Program-made: the position numbers and the translations under genes
Notes under the pieces: generated by a model
Seen by the model: the letters and a program-made list of their open reading frames with translations, nothing else
The model's database searches: none
What the model was told of the DNA's origin: nothing
In this document: in pieces, positions 16,398 to 24,909 of the stretch
Numbering within the stretch: position 1 is the stretch's first letter
Layout: every line of letters starts with the position of its first letter
Source of the DNA: Brevundimonas sp. UBA6550
GTDB taxonomy: Bacteria > Pseudomonadota > Alphaproteobacteria > Caulobacterales > Caulobacteraceae
Direction of reading: 5' to 3'
Assembly: GCF_002434505.1 (NCBI RefSeq)
Contig: NZ_DJKE01000006.1
Span: 217,149-281,148, forward strand
Length of the DNA: 64,000 nt

Positions 16398-17333
16398 ATG
16401 ACCGACACGCCGAAAAAAGGCTGGTTCCAGCGCCTGTCCGCTGGGCTCTCGCGCTCCTCCAAACAGATGACCGACCAGGTCGTCGCCACCTTCGTCAAGG
16501 AACCCCTCTCCGAGGCGTCTCTGGAGCAGCTGGAGGAGCATCTGCTGGAAAGCGACCTGGGCCCGGCCGCCTCGGCCCGGATCGTCGAACGCTTTCGCGG
16601 CCTGAAGTTCGGCAAGGACGCGCCGGAACGCGAGGTCAAGGAGGCCCTGGCCGAGGCGGTCGCCGCCGAACTGTCGCCGCGCCAGGCGACCTTCGATCCG
16701 TTGAGCGGGCCCAAACCCTATGTCGTCCTGTTCGTCGGGGTGAACGGCTCGGGCAAGACCACGACCCTGGGCAAGATCGCCGCCGATCTGACGGCCAAGG
16801 GCGCCAGGGTTATGATCGTCGCCGGCGACACCTTCCGCGCCGCCGCGCGCGAACAGTTGAAGGTCTGGGCCGAACGGGCGGGCGCCGATTTCGAAAGCCG
16901 TCGCGACGGCGCCGATGCCGCCGGCCTGGCCTTCGACGCCTATCAGAAGGCCAGGGCCGAAGCTTACGACGTCGTCCTGATCGACACGGCCGGCCGGCTG
17001 CAGAACAAGTCGGCCCTGATGGACGAGCTTCTCAAGATCGTCCGCGTGCTGAAAAAGGTCGATCCCGAGGCGCCGCACGACACCCTGCTGGTGCTGGACG
17101 CCACCGTGGGTCGCAACGCCTTGGCTCAGGAACAGATTTTCGGCCGCACCGCCTTCGTGACCGGCGTGGTCATGACCAAGCTGGATGGCACGGCGCGCGG
17201 CGGCGTGCTGGTGCCGGTGGCCCAGGCGTCGGACGCCCCCCTGATGCTGATCGGGGTGGGCGAGGGGGTCGAGGACCTGCAACCGTTCGACGCCCGCGCC
17301 TTCTCCCGCTCGCTGGTGGGACTGGAAGACTGA
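16398..17333 (+). CDS. ftsY: Signal recognition particle receptor FtsY
   Basis: A 311-residue SRP GTPase that docks SRP-ribosome complexes at the inner membrane. The NG domain is complete: helical N domain, then G1 GVNGSGKTTTLGK near residue 114, DTAGRLQNKSALMDEL, and TKLDGTARGG near 260. The long acidic N-terminal A domain of enterobacterial FtsY is absent, as in many alphaproteobacteria. The RNA partner of this pathway, ffs, also lies in the window at about 42.7 kb. The next gene begins one nt after the stop. Confidence 0.95.
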   Translation: MTDTPKKGWFQRLSAGLSRSSKQMTDQVVATFVKEPLSEASLEQLEEHLLESDLGPAASARIVERFRGLKFGKDAPEREVKEALAEAVAAELSPRQATFDPLSGPKPYVVLFVGVNGSGKTTTLGKIAADLTAKGARVMIVAGDTFRAAAREQLKVWAERAGADFESRRDGADAAGLAFDAYQKARAEAYDVVLIDTAGRLQNKSALMDELLKIVRVLKKVDPEAPHDTLLVLDATVGRNALAQEQIFGRTAFVTGVVMTKLDGTARGGVLVPVAQASDAPLMLIGVGEGVEDLQPFDARAFSRSLVGLED

Positions 17334-17334
17334 C

Positions 17335-17955
17335 ATGACCGACACGCCGAAAAAGGCTTCCAACATCCGTCAGGCCGTCGACTTCGGCGCCCTGGTCGCC
17401 TTCATGGCCGCCTACGCCGTCAACCGCTTCGCGCGGGGTCTGGACGGGCAAGAGGCCCTGGTCCAGGCGACCTGGGTTCTGGTCGGCGCGTCCCTGATCG
17501 CGCTGATCGTCGGCTATGCGGTGGAGAAGCGCCTGGCGCCTTTGCCGTTGCTGACGGGCGGGTTCGCCCTGATCTTCGGCGTGCTGACGATTATGTTCCA
17601 CGACCCGGACCTGTTGAAGATCAAGCTGTCGATCCAGAACGGGCTGCTTGCCGCGGTGCTGCTGGGCTCCCTGCCGCTTAACCGCTATCCGTTCAAATAC
17701 CTGCTGGGCGAGGCGATCAAGATCACCGACCGGGGCTGGCGCGGCCTGACCCTGCGCTATGGCCTGTATTTCGCGGCCGTGTGCATCGTGAACGAGATCG
17801 TCTGGCGCACCCAGTCGGATGATGCGTGGGTCGCCTTCCGCGGCGGGCTGTGGATCGCCTCGGCCGTCTTCGGCGTGTGGCAGGTCTTCTTCATCATGAA
17901 GCACATGATCAAGGACGATGAGCCCGCGCCGGTCTCGCCCGATACGGGATTGTAG
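17335..17955 (+). CDS. yciB: Septation protein A / inner-membrane protein YciB
   Basis: A 206-residue inner-membrane protein with about five or six helices of the IspZ/YciB family, linked to septation and envelope integrity. Recognisable segments are PLPLLTGGFALIFGVLTI, KIKLSIQNGLLAAVLL and the C-terminal GVWQVFFIMKHMI. It starts one nt after ftsY, in an operon. Its first 20 nt are identical to the first 20 nt of ftsY, so both proteins begin MTDTPKK. Confidence 0.88.
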   Translation: MTDTPKKASNIRQAVDFGALVAFMAAYAVNRFARGLDGQEALVQATWVLVGASLIALIVGYAVEKRLAPLPLLTGGFALIFGVLTIMFHDPDLLKIKLSIQNGLLAAVLLGSLPLNRYPFKYLLGEAIKITDRGWRGLTLRYGLYFAAVCIVNEIVWRTQSDDAWVAFRGGLWIASAVFGVWQVFFIMKHMIKDDEPAPVSPDTGL

Positions 17956-18054
17956 AACCGCAAGCGGAACTGTCACGGAACCGACGCGCTTTTCCCGTCA
18001 AATCGTAAAGCTGAGCTGATACGTGTTCGGACGAAACTTTTGGGGAGCGGTGCG

Positions 18055-18669
18055 ATGGTGAAGGCCGGTAAGTCAGGGCGCAGGGTCGGGCCGCTGGGCG
18101 CCTCGCCCAGCCATCTGATGCACCGCGCGCTGCAGCTCGCGCTGGACATCTACGCCGACGAGACGGGCGCCGACGGCCTGACCCAGCGTCAGTTCGCCGT
18201 GCTGGAAGCCGTGTCCCTGAAGGCCGGCCTGACCCAGACCGAACTGGTCCGCATGACCGGCATCGACCGCTCGACTCTGGCCGATCTTGTCACGCGCATG
18301 ACGGCCAAGGGCCTGTTGGAGCGGGAACGCTCGACCCTGGACGCCCGCGCCAAGGCCGTGCGTCTGTCCACGGAAGGGGCCGCCCGGCTTGAGGCCGCTC
18401 GTCCGCTGGTCGAGGCCGCCGACAAGCGGATCATGGCCCTGTTGCCCAAGGGCCAGCGCGAGAGTTTCCTGGCGCAGCTGGCCGAACTGGCCGCCGCCGC
18501 CGACGCCGCACCCGACGCCGCCAAGGCCGAGGCCAAGGCCGCCAAGAAGGCGCTGAAGGCGGCCGAGAAGGAAACCCGCAAGGCCGAAAAGGCGGCCCGC
18601 AAGGCCGACCGCCCGGCCAAGCCCGCCAAGGTCAAGAAGCCCAAGCTGAAGCTGGTCGAGCCGGCCTGA
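18055..18669 (+). CDS. MarR-family regulator with a Lys/Ala-rich C-terminal tail
   Basis: A 204-residue protein. Residues about 20-145 are a MarR winged helix-turn-helix domain (TQRQFAVLEAVSLKAGLTQ, then GIDRSTLADLVTRMTAKGLL and the ERERSTLDARAKAV wing). After it come about 55 residues almost wholly Ala, Lys, Pro and Asp (KAEAKAAKKALKAAEKETRK), like bacterial histone-H1-type tails, which bind DNA nonspecifically. I start at the ATG at 18055 with GGGGAG seven nt upstream; a TTG five codons earlier is possible. Target genes are unknown. Confidence 0.82.
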   Translation: MVKAGKSGRRVGPLGASPSHLMHRALQLALDIYADETGADGLTQRQFAVLEAVSLKAGLTQTELVRMTGIDRSTLADLVTRMTAKGLLERERSTLDARAKAVRLSTEGAARLEAARPLVEAADKRIMALLPKGQRESFLAQLAELAAAADAAPDAAKAEAKAAKKALKAAEKETRKAEKAARKADRPAKPAKVKKPKLKLVEPA

Positions 18670-18693
18670 TTTCGGCCGCAAGCCCCCTCTGAC

Positions 18694-18822
18694 CGTCATT
18701 CCGGGGCCGAGCATTGCGAGGAACCCGGAACCCAGGGCCGTCGTCGCCCTGCCAACGGCGTCGGGCGCCTTGACCATCCCCCTGGCTTCCGGGTTCGTCC
18801 TTCGGACGCCCCGGAATGACGA
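18694..18822. repeat. Paired inverted repeat D (CGTCATTCCGGGG family)
   Basis: Arms 18694-18737 and 18779-18822 share CGTCATTCCGGGG at the outer end and GAACCCGGAA.CCAGGG at the inner end. It lies between convergent genes, 24 nt from the MarR stop and 27 nt from the phasin stop. Elements G and I are close relatives. Confidence 0.85.
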
Positions 18823-18849
18823 TCAAACGAGGTGGGGATCTCGAAGTCG

Positions 18850-19284
18850 CTAGGTCTTCTTGCGCAGCCGTTTCGCATTGGCGACGGCGGTCTTGTGGAT
18901 GGGGGCCATCGCCTCGGCCTGGGCCTTCATCAGTTCGCCGTTCAGGGTCATGGCCTGGGTCGTCGCCCGGCTCCACCAGCCCATCGCATAGCGGAAATGC
19001 GCCTCCGCCGCCTGGGCCGGGGTGCGCGCCTGGGTGACCGCTGCGGCGGCCCGCAGCGCATGGGCGCCTTCGTCCATCGCCACACGCCCCAGCCGCTGGC
19101 CGATGGCGCCCGCGCTGGCGGTCACGGCCCCGGCCGAGGCGGACAGGGCCTCGGCCTTTTCCGAGCTCATCAGCGACAGCTCCTTGAAATCCTGTCCCTT
19201 GGCGCTGGTCAGCCCCTGCGCCATCCGGCCGGTGCGGGCCGCGATCACCTCGGCGGAGGCGGCCATCAACTCGGCCCCGACCAT
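18850..19284 (-). CDS. Phasin-family protein
   Basis: A 144-residue Ala-rich, almost entirely helical protein with the phasin pattern: long amphipathic helices (MAASAEVIAARTGRMAQGL) followed by HFRYAMGWWSRATTQAMTLN and a basic end. Phasins coat polyhydroxyalkanoate granules or act as general helical scaffold proteins. The ATG at 19284 lies 35 nt before the creatininase stop would end, so the two overlap slightly or a nonstandard CTG start is used at the CTGA junction. A PHA depolymerase gene is elsewhere in the window. Confidence 0.72.
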   Translation of the reverse strand: MVGAELMAASAEVIAARTGRMAQGLTSAKGQDFKELSLMSSEKAEALSASAGAVTASAGAIGQRLGRVAMDEGAHALRAAAAVTQARTPAQAAEAHFRYAMGWWSRATTQAMTLNGELMKAQAEAMAPIHKTAVANAKRLRKKT

Positions 19285-19316
19285 GGCGGCGTCCGCGACC
19301 GTGGGGGTCCGGCGGC

Positions 19317-20090
19317 TCAGGACGCGACCTCCGGCTGGACTTCGGCGGCGAAGGCCGCGACGTCGCCGAGCAGGGCGGGAACCGCCGCCTCGATGATCTG
19401 TCGGCCCTTTTCTGGGCTGGCCTGGGCGGGGTCCGAGCCGATGCGGCCGTCGGGGAAGCGGGCGCGATAGTCCAGGGCGTCGCGGATCGGGCCATTCGGC
19501 GCGATCTGCGGCGAATAGTCCGCCGTCTTGATCCGGTCGGGATAGGCGGCTTGCGTCACCGCGATCTCGGACGGGGTGGCGTGCATCCCGTGGCCGGTCG
19601 GAAACAGCCGGTTGCACAGGCCGTTCACGCCCGGCAGGTCCCACCAATTCTTCAGCTTCAGGATAAACGGCGGCTGATCCTCGACGAAGCTCCATTCGGC
19701 GTAGATTTCCGAGATGGTCGCCTCGATGGTTGCGACATTGCCGCCGTGGCCGTTCAGGAAATAGATCCGCTCGAACCCGTGCCGGCTCAGCGACGACACC
19801 CAGTCCGTGATCGCGGCCATGAAGGTCGAGGGGCGCAAGCTGATGGTGCCGGCGAAGGCCAGATGGTGCTGGGCCATGCCGATGTTGAAGGTGGGCGCCA
19901 CGATCAGGTCGGCGTCGGTCTTCTCGGCTTCGTGGGCGATGATCTCGGGGCACAGCCAGTCGGTGCCCAGAAGGCCGGTCGGCCCGTGCTGCTCGTTCGA
20001 GCCGATGGGCACGACCACCGTCTTGGACAGCGCCCCGCCGTCCTTCAGACGGGCGTCGATCTCGGGCCAGGAGGACAGGTGGATCAGCAT
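19317..20090 (-). CDS. Creatininase-family amidohydrolase
   Basis: A 257-residue metal-dependent hydrolase of the creatininase family. Metal ligands typical of the family are visible: Glu33 and His35 in GSNEQHGP, Asp44 in GTDW, and the His of FLNGHGGNVA near residue 125. The family includes creatininase and enzymes of riboflavin/F420 and cofactor pathways, so the substrate cannot be assigned. It is upstream of the phasin gene on the same strand with almost no gap. Confidence 0.8.
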   Translation of the reverse strand: MLIHLSSWPEIDARLKDGGALSKTVVVPIGSNEQHGPTGLLGTDWLCPEIIAHEAEKTDADLIVAPTFNIGMAQHHLAFAGTISLRPSTFMAAITDWVSSLSRHGFERIYFLNGHGGNVATIEATISEIYAEWSFVEDQPPFILKLKNWWDLPGVNGLCNRLFPTGHGMHATPSEIAVTQAAYPDRIKTADYSPQIAPNGPIRDALDYRARFPDGRIGSDPAQASPEKGRQIIEAAVPALLGDVAAFAAEVQPEVAS

Positions 20091-20137
20091 GGGCGGGCTT
20101 TCACTCTACGATACGCGCCGACGTTAGCGCGCCCGGA

Positions 20138-20770
20138 TCAGGAAGTCGCCTGAAGCGACGAGGCGGGGGACGATTTGGGAGCATGGGCCACCACGAAGAT
20201 GCGCGCCGCCTCCCTGGCCCGCGCCGCGCGCTTCTCGGGCGCCAGTTGCGGCACGTCCAGCATGGCGCGCAGATGGCCGTGGCCCAGCACCAGGCCCGAG
20301 AACATCTCGGCCGCCTGCTCGGGATCGGCGACCTCCAGCCGGCCCAGCCGCGTCTGTTCGGCCAGCCACGCCGCCATCTCGCGCAGGCTGCGTTTCGGTC
20401 CGGCCTCGTAGATGGCGTGGGCGATCTCGGGCGCCTCGGTGGAGATCAGGGCGACCCCGCGCATAGAGCCCACCTTGTCGGCGCTGCACACCCGGTTCAG
20501 CAGCGTCAGGGCCAGGGTCTCCAGCACCGTCTGCGGATCGCCGGCGGTGCGCAGGGGCGCCACGATGTCCTCCACCCGTTTGGCGGCCAGGGCCTGGGCG
20601 ATCTCCAGCTTGGAGGCGAAGCGGTTGTAGACCGTCTGTTTGGACACCCCGGCCAGTTTGGCGATCTCGTCCATCTTGGCCTGCAGCCCCTTGTCGGCGA
20701 ACAGGGCGGCGGCGGCGTCCAGGATCGCCTCGCTCTTCTTCTCGTCCACCTGACCGCGACGGCGCGCCAT
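20138..20770 (-). CDS. TetR-family repressor of the emrAB-like operon
   Basis: A 210-residue TetR regulator. The N-terminal helix-turn-helix is typical (AILDAAAALFADKGLQ, then MDEIAKLAGVSKQTVYNRF), followed by a helical ligand domain. Its ATG overlaps the stop of the efflux pump gene by one nt (TGATG), so it is the third gene of emrA-emrB-tetR and probably represses that operon. The ligand is unknown. Confidence 0.88.
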   Translation of the reverse strand: MARRRGQVDEKKSEAILDAAAALFADKGLQAKMDEIAKLAGVSKQTVYNRFASKLEIAQALAAKRVEDIVAPLRTAGDPQTVLETLALTLLNRVCSADKVGSMRGVALISTEAPEIAHAIYEAGPKRSLREMAAWLAEQTRLGRLEVADPEQAAEMFSGLVLGHGHLRAMLDVPQLAPEKRAARAREAARIFVVAHAPKSSPASSLQATS

Positions 20771-22380
20771 CAGTGGGCGTCCGACGGCGGCGCCCCGGCC
20801 TGGGCCTTCACCGGCTGGGCCAACAGGGTGACGAAGGCCGCGCCCGCGCACATGACGCCCAACAGGGCGAAGGCGTCGCCGAACGCCATGGTCGTCGCCT
20901 GCCGTTGCAGGATCCCGTAGATGGCCTTCATCGCCGAGGCGGCCGGGTCGATGGTTCCGGCGAACCGCTGGGTCATGCCGGCCAGCATCTGGCGCACCGC
21001 CTGATCGCCCTGGCCGATGGCGCTGGTCAGTTCGGTCAAATGCAGGGCGGTGTTGGACGTCAGGCTGGTGTTCAGTATGGCCAGGCCGAAGGCGCCGCCG
21101 ACGTTGCGGGCCAGATTGACCAGGCCCGAGGCGTTCTTGACCATGTGCGGCGGCAGGGTGGCCATCGTCACCTGCTGCGAGGCGATCATGGCCAGCATCA
21201 CCCCTATGCCCCGGAACGCCTGGACCGAGGCGAACTCCCAGAAGCCCCAGGTCTCGGTCACCAGACGCGCCTCCCACATCCCCCAGGCGCACAGCATGAA
21301 GCCGCCGAACATCAGGATGCGCGCGTCCATCTTGCGCACCAGCCGCCCGGCGAAGGGCGCGGTGGCGAACATGGCCAGACCGGAAACGACCATGGTGGTG
21401 CCGACCTCCGACGACGAATAGTGCAGCACCCGACCCAGGAACAGCGGCAGCAGGAAGGTGCCGCCGAACAGGGCGAAGCCGACGATGAAGGTCATGATGA
21501 AGCCGACCAGGAAGTTGCGGTTGCCAAAGGCGCGCAGCTCCACGATCGGCTGGCGATAGGTCAGCGACCGCCACACGAAGATCGGCCCGGCGATGGCCGC
21601 CACCACCGACAGCAGCAGGATGTGGGTGTCGTCGAACCAGTCGTTCTTGGCCCCTTCTTCCAGCACGAACTGCATCGACATCAGGAAGACAGCCATGAAG
21701 CCCAGGCCCCACCAGTCGAACCCCTTGGCCAGGGACGGATCGCCCTTGTCGAAGTTTCCGTAGCGGCCGACCAGGAACAGCACGAGCAGCCCCGGCCCGA
21801 CGTTGATGAAGAACAGCCAGCGCCAGCTCAGCCATTCCGTCAGGTGCCCGCCCAGCGTCGGCCCCACGGTCGGGGCCAGGGTGACGATCAACCCCATCAC
21901 GACGCTGGCCGTGACTCGCTTGTCCGGCGGGAAGGCGGTGAAGGCGACGGCGAAGACGGTCGGGATCATGGCCCCGCCGACGAAGCCCTGGATGGCGCGG
22001 AACAGGATCATCGTGTCGATCGACGACGACAGGCCCGTGGCGATGCTCATCAGCACGAAGCCGGCGCACGAGGCCAGGAACAGCCGCTGCGTTCCCCACA
22101 GGCGCGACAGGAACCCCGACAGCGGGATCATCACCACTTCGGGGATCAGATAGGCGGTCTGGATCCAGCTGATCTCGTCGGCCGAGGCGCCGACCCCGGC
22201 CTGGATCTGGGGCAGGGAGGCGGCGACGATCTGGATGTCCAGAATGGCCATGAACTGGCCCACCACCATGCCGGCGAAGCCCAGCAGCAGCATGGTCCAG
22301 TTGATCTCGGGATGGCCGGCGACGGGGCCCTTTGACGCGGTGGGGGCCCCGCCGTCGGCGGCGGGGGTGGCGGCGGTCAC
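20770..22380 (-). CDS. emrB: EmrB-type DHA2 multidrug efflux transporter
   Basis: A 536-residue major facilitator of the 14-helix DHA2 family. Motif C-like and family signatures include MAILDIQIVAASLPQIQ near residue 45, SWIQTAYLIPEVVMIPLSG, and GTQRLFLASC. It exports drugs or toxic compounds using proton influx, with a membrane fusion protein. It starts at a GTG that overlaps the emrA stop (GTGA). No outer-membrane channel gene is in the operon, so a TolC-type partner must be encoded elsewhere. Confidence 0.9.
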   Translation of the reverse strand: MTAATPAADGGAPTASKGPVAGHPEINWTMLLLGFAGMVVGQFMAILDIQIVAASLPQIQAGVGASADEISWIQTAYLIPEVVMIPLSGFLSRLWGTQRLFLASCAGFVLMSIATGLSSSIDTMILFRAIQGFVGGAMIPTVFAVAFTAFPPDKRVTASVVMGLIVTLAPTVGPTLGGHLTEWLSWRWLFFINVGPGLLVLFLVGRYGNFDKGDPSLAKGFDWWGLGFMAVFLMSMQFVLEEGAKNDWFDDTHILLLSVVAAIAGPIFVWRSLTYRQPIVELRAFGNRNFLVGFIMTFIVGFALFGGTFLLPLFLGRVLHYSSSEVGTTMVVSGLAMFATAPFAGRLVRKMDARILMFGGFMLCAWGMWEARLVTETWGFWEFASVQAFRGIGVMLAMIASQQVTMATLPPHMVKNASGLVNLARNVGGAFGLAILNTSLTSNTALHLTELTSAIGQGDQAVRQMLAGMTQRFAGTIDPAASAMKAIYGILQRQATTMAFGDAFALLGVMCAGAAFVTLLAQPVKAQAGAPPSDAH

Positions 22381-23468
22381 TGGCCTGCGGCTCCGGCCAC
22401 GGTCCCGGTCGCGGCTTCGGCGAAGCTCTGGCCGCCCTGGCTCTTCAGGTCGATCTTGACGTCGACCGACAGGCCAGGACGCAGGGCCAGGTTCCGGTCG
22501 TCGCCGCTGACCACGATCCGCACCGGCACGCGCTGGGTGATCTTGGTGAAGTTGCCGGTGGCGTTCTCGACCGGGATCAGGGCGAACTCGGACCCGGTGG
22601 CGGGGGCGAAGCTGTCGACCCGGCCCTGGATCTTGCGGCCGGGGAAGGCGTCGGCCGAAATCTCGACCGCCTGGCCCAGGCGCACTTTGTCCAGCTGCGT
22701 CTCCTTGAAGTTGGCGACGATATAGGTGTGGGTCAGGGGCACGATGGACAGCAGTTGCGTGCCGGCGTTGACGAACTGGCCGGGGCGCACGCTGCGGGCG
22801 CCGACGACGCCGGCGGCGGGCGCGCGGATGACGGTGCGCTCCAGGGCGATGCGGGCCTGATCGACCACGGCGCGGGCCTGTTCGACGGCGGCGACGCTCT
22901 GCTGGCGGGTGGAGCCCAGCACGCCGGCGGTGCGCTGTTCGGCGACCAGGGCGGCCTGGGCCTGCTGCACGCTGGCGGCGGCGGTGGCGGCCGAGGCGCG
23001 CTCGGTCTGGATGCGCTGCTGCGAGACCCAGCCCTGTTCGGCCAGCCTGCCGTAACGGTCGACCTCGGCGCGGGCCAGGCCGGCCTGGGCGTGGGCCTGG
23101 CTGACGGCGGCGGCGCGGGCGGCGATGGTGGCCTGTTCCTGCTCGGCCTGGGCGTCGACATGGCCCACGGCGGCGACGGCGGCGGCCAGATTGGCCTCGG
23201 CCTGGGCCAGCTGGGCCTTCTGGTCGGAATCGTCCAGCTTGACCAGGATCTGACCGGCCTCGACCCGCTGGTTGTCGCCCACCAGAACCTCGGTCACGCG
23301 CCCCGACAGCTGCGGGCTGACCAGGGTGGTGTCGGCCTGGACGAAGGCGTTGTCGGTGCTTTCCCACCGCTGGCCGTTCAGCCACCAGATGGTCCCGCCG
23401 ACGACCAGGGCCACGACGACGATCACCGCCGCGATCAGCGGCAGACGTTTCTTGAGTTCAGGCGACAT
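22377..23468 (-). CDS. emrA: EmrA/HlyD-type membrane fusion protein
   Basis: A 363-residue periplasmic adaptor: one N-terminal membrane helix (residues about 8-30), a lipoyl half-motif (VSPQLSGRVTEVLVGDNQRV near 50-75), a long Ala/Gln-rich coiled-coil hairpin (about 85-210), then the second lipoyl half (IRAPAAGVVGARSVRPGQFV) and a beta-barrel domain. It links EmrB to an outer-membrane channel. First gene of the emrA-emrB-tetR operon. Confidence 0.9.
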   Translation of the reverse strand: MSPELKKRLPLIAAVIVVVALVVGGTIWWLNGQRWESTDNAFVQADTTLVSPQLSGRVTEVLVGDNQRVEAGQILVKLDDSDQKAQLAQAEANLAAAVAAVGHVDAQAEQEQATIAARAAAVSQAHAQAGLARAEVDRYGRLAEQGWVSQQRIQTERASAATAAASVQQAQAALVAEQRTAGVLGSTRQQSVAAVEQARAVVDQARIALERTVIRAPAAGVVGARSVRPGQFVNAGTQLLSIVPLTHTYIVANFKETQLDKVRLGQAVEISADAFPGRKIQGRVDSFAPATGSEFALIPVENATGNFTKITQRVPVRIVVSGDDRNLALRPGLSVDVKIDLKSQGGQSFAEAATGTVAGAAGQ

Positions 23469-23516
23469 GGCGAAATCCGGGGGGAGGGGGTGCGACCGAT
23501 TGAAGCGGCGCTAAAA

Positions 23517-23532
23517 TGGACTTCGCCGTCCA
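23517..23532. promoter_or_regulatory. Candidate TetR operator upstream of emrA
   Basis: TGGAC at 23517-23521 and GTCCA at 23528-23532 form an inverted repeat in the only non-coding region upstream of emrA, 48 nt before its start and in the divergent region shared with the flavoprotein gene. Arms are short, so this is tentative. Confidence 0.3.
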
Positions 23533-23607
23533 GAAATCAATGACCTCCGATACGAATGTTTTGCGTCCTGTCCGGGCGGGGTGGATTTCGTGTATCTTTC
23601 CCGCCTC

Positions 23608-24909
23608 ATGACCGATTTCGCCCAGGCCTCCAATCCCCTTCCGTCCCAGGTCGACGTGGTCGTGGTGGGGGCCGGCGCGGCGGGGATCGCGGCGGCGCGG
23701 CGTCTGATGCGGCCCGGGCTTTCTCTCTTGGTTCTGGAGGCGCGGAGCCGGATCGGCGGGCGCGCCTTCACCCAGCGGATCGAGGGCGAGGGCCTGGACA
23801 TGGGCTGCGGCTGGCTGCATTCGGCCGACGACAATGTTCTGGCGGACCGGGTGGAGGCCGAGGGGCTGACCCTGGACCAGACCCCGCCGCCCTGGCGCAG
23901 CCAGGCCTTCGACCACGAGATGACGCCGGCGGACCAGGCCGCCTTCGGCGAAGCCTTCGCCGCCTTCGACCAGCGCGTCGCCGAGGCGGCGACGCGGGGC
24001 GAGGACCGTCCCGCTTCCGACTTCTTCGATCCCCACAGCCGCTGGAACGCCCATATGGACGCCATATCCGGCGCCCTGAACGGCGCGCGCTTCGCCGAGG
24101 TCTCCAGCCTGGACTACGACGCCTATGGCGACACCGGCGTGAACTGGCGGGTGCGCGAGGGATACGGTCGACTGATCGCGCGCCTGGGCCACGCGGCGGC
24201 CCCGGTCACGGTGACGGACTGCGCGGTGCGCCGCATCGACCGCTTCGGCCCCCAGCTGCGGCTGGAGACCAGCCGGGGCCAACTGACCGCGCGCATCGTC
24301 ATCCTGACCACGCCCAACAGCCTGATCGCCAACGAAACCGTCCGCATCGACCCGCCGGTCCCGGCCCTGCTGGAGGCGACGGCGGGCGTGCCGCTGGGCC
24401 TGGCGTCCAAGGTGCATATGACGGTGCGGGGCGCGGCGGATTTCCAGCCCGACACCCAGCTGTGGACCCGCACCGACACGGCCCAGACCGGCGGCTATCA
24501 CCTGCGACCGTTCGGTCGGCCGATGATCGAGGCCTATTTCGGCGCCGACCTGGCCTGGGGGCTGGAGGCCGAAGGGCCGGCGGCCCTGGCGGACTTCGCC
24601 GTCGCCGAACTGGTCTCGGCCCTGGGCTCGGACATGCGCCGTCGGCTGGAGCCGGTCGCCGTCAGCGGCTGGGGCGTCGATCCCTGGTCGCAGGGCGCCT
24701 ATTCCCACGCCCTGCCCGGCCATGCGGCGGATCGGGCCAGGCTGCGCGTCTCGGTCGAGGACCGCCTCTTCCTGGCCGGGGAAGCGACCGCCCCGGTCTA
24801 TTACGGCACGGCCCACGGCGCCTGGATGGAGGGCGAGCGCGCCGCCGACGCCGCCCTGTCCGCCCTCGGCGTCCAACCCGACCGCCGCCCGGAAGAGACC
24901 GCATCGTGA
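23608..24909 (+). CDS. FAD-dependent amine oxidase-like protein
   Basis: A 433-residue flavoprotein of the monoamine-oxidase superfamily. The FAD dinucleotide-binding motif VVGAGAAGIAAARRL is near residue 20, followed by LEARSRIGGRAFT, and the C-terminal FAD motif LFLAGEATAPVYYGTAHGAW is near 390. The substrate amine cannot be read. A GTG nine codons upstream is an alternative start. Its stop overlaps the GTG start of nth by four nt, an operon link probably without functional meaning. Confidence 0.85.
   Translation: MTDFAQASNPLPSQVDVVVVGAGAAGIAAARRLMRPGLSLLVLEARSRIGGRAFTQRIEGEGLDMGCGWLHSADDNVLADRVEAEGLTLDQTPPPWRSQAFDHEMTPADQAAFGEAFAAFDQRVAEAATRGEDRPASDFFDPHSRWNAHMDAISGALNGARFAEVSSLDYDAYGDTGVNWRVREGYGRLIARLGHAAAPVTVTDCAVRRIDRFGPQLRLETSRGQLTARIVILTTPNSLIANETVRIDPPVPALLEATAGVPLGLASKVHMTVRGAADFQPDTQLWTRTDTAQTGGYHLRPFGRPMIEAYFGADLAWGLEAEGPAALADFAVAELVSALGSDMRRRLEPVAVSGWGVDPWSQGAYSHALPGHAADRARLRVSVEDRLFLAGEATAPVYYGTAHGAWMEGERAADAALSALGVQPDRRPEETAS

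Noticed and set aside
17966..17990. GGAAC-type general stress promoter upstream of the MarR gene
   Set aside because: GGAAC occurs twice but no CGTT follows at 16-17 nt.
20770..23385. Single 871-residue fusion of the efflux proteins
   Set aside because: The first part is an out-of-frame shadow of emrA; emrB has its own GTG overlapping the emrA stop.
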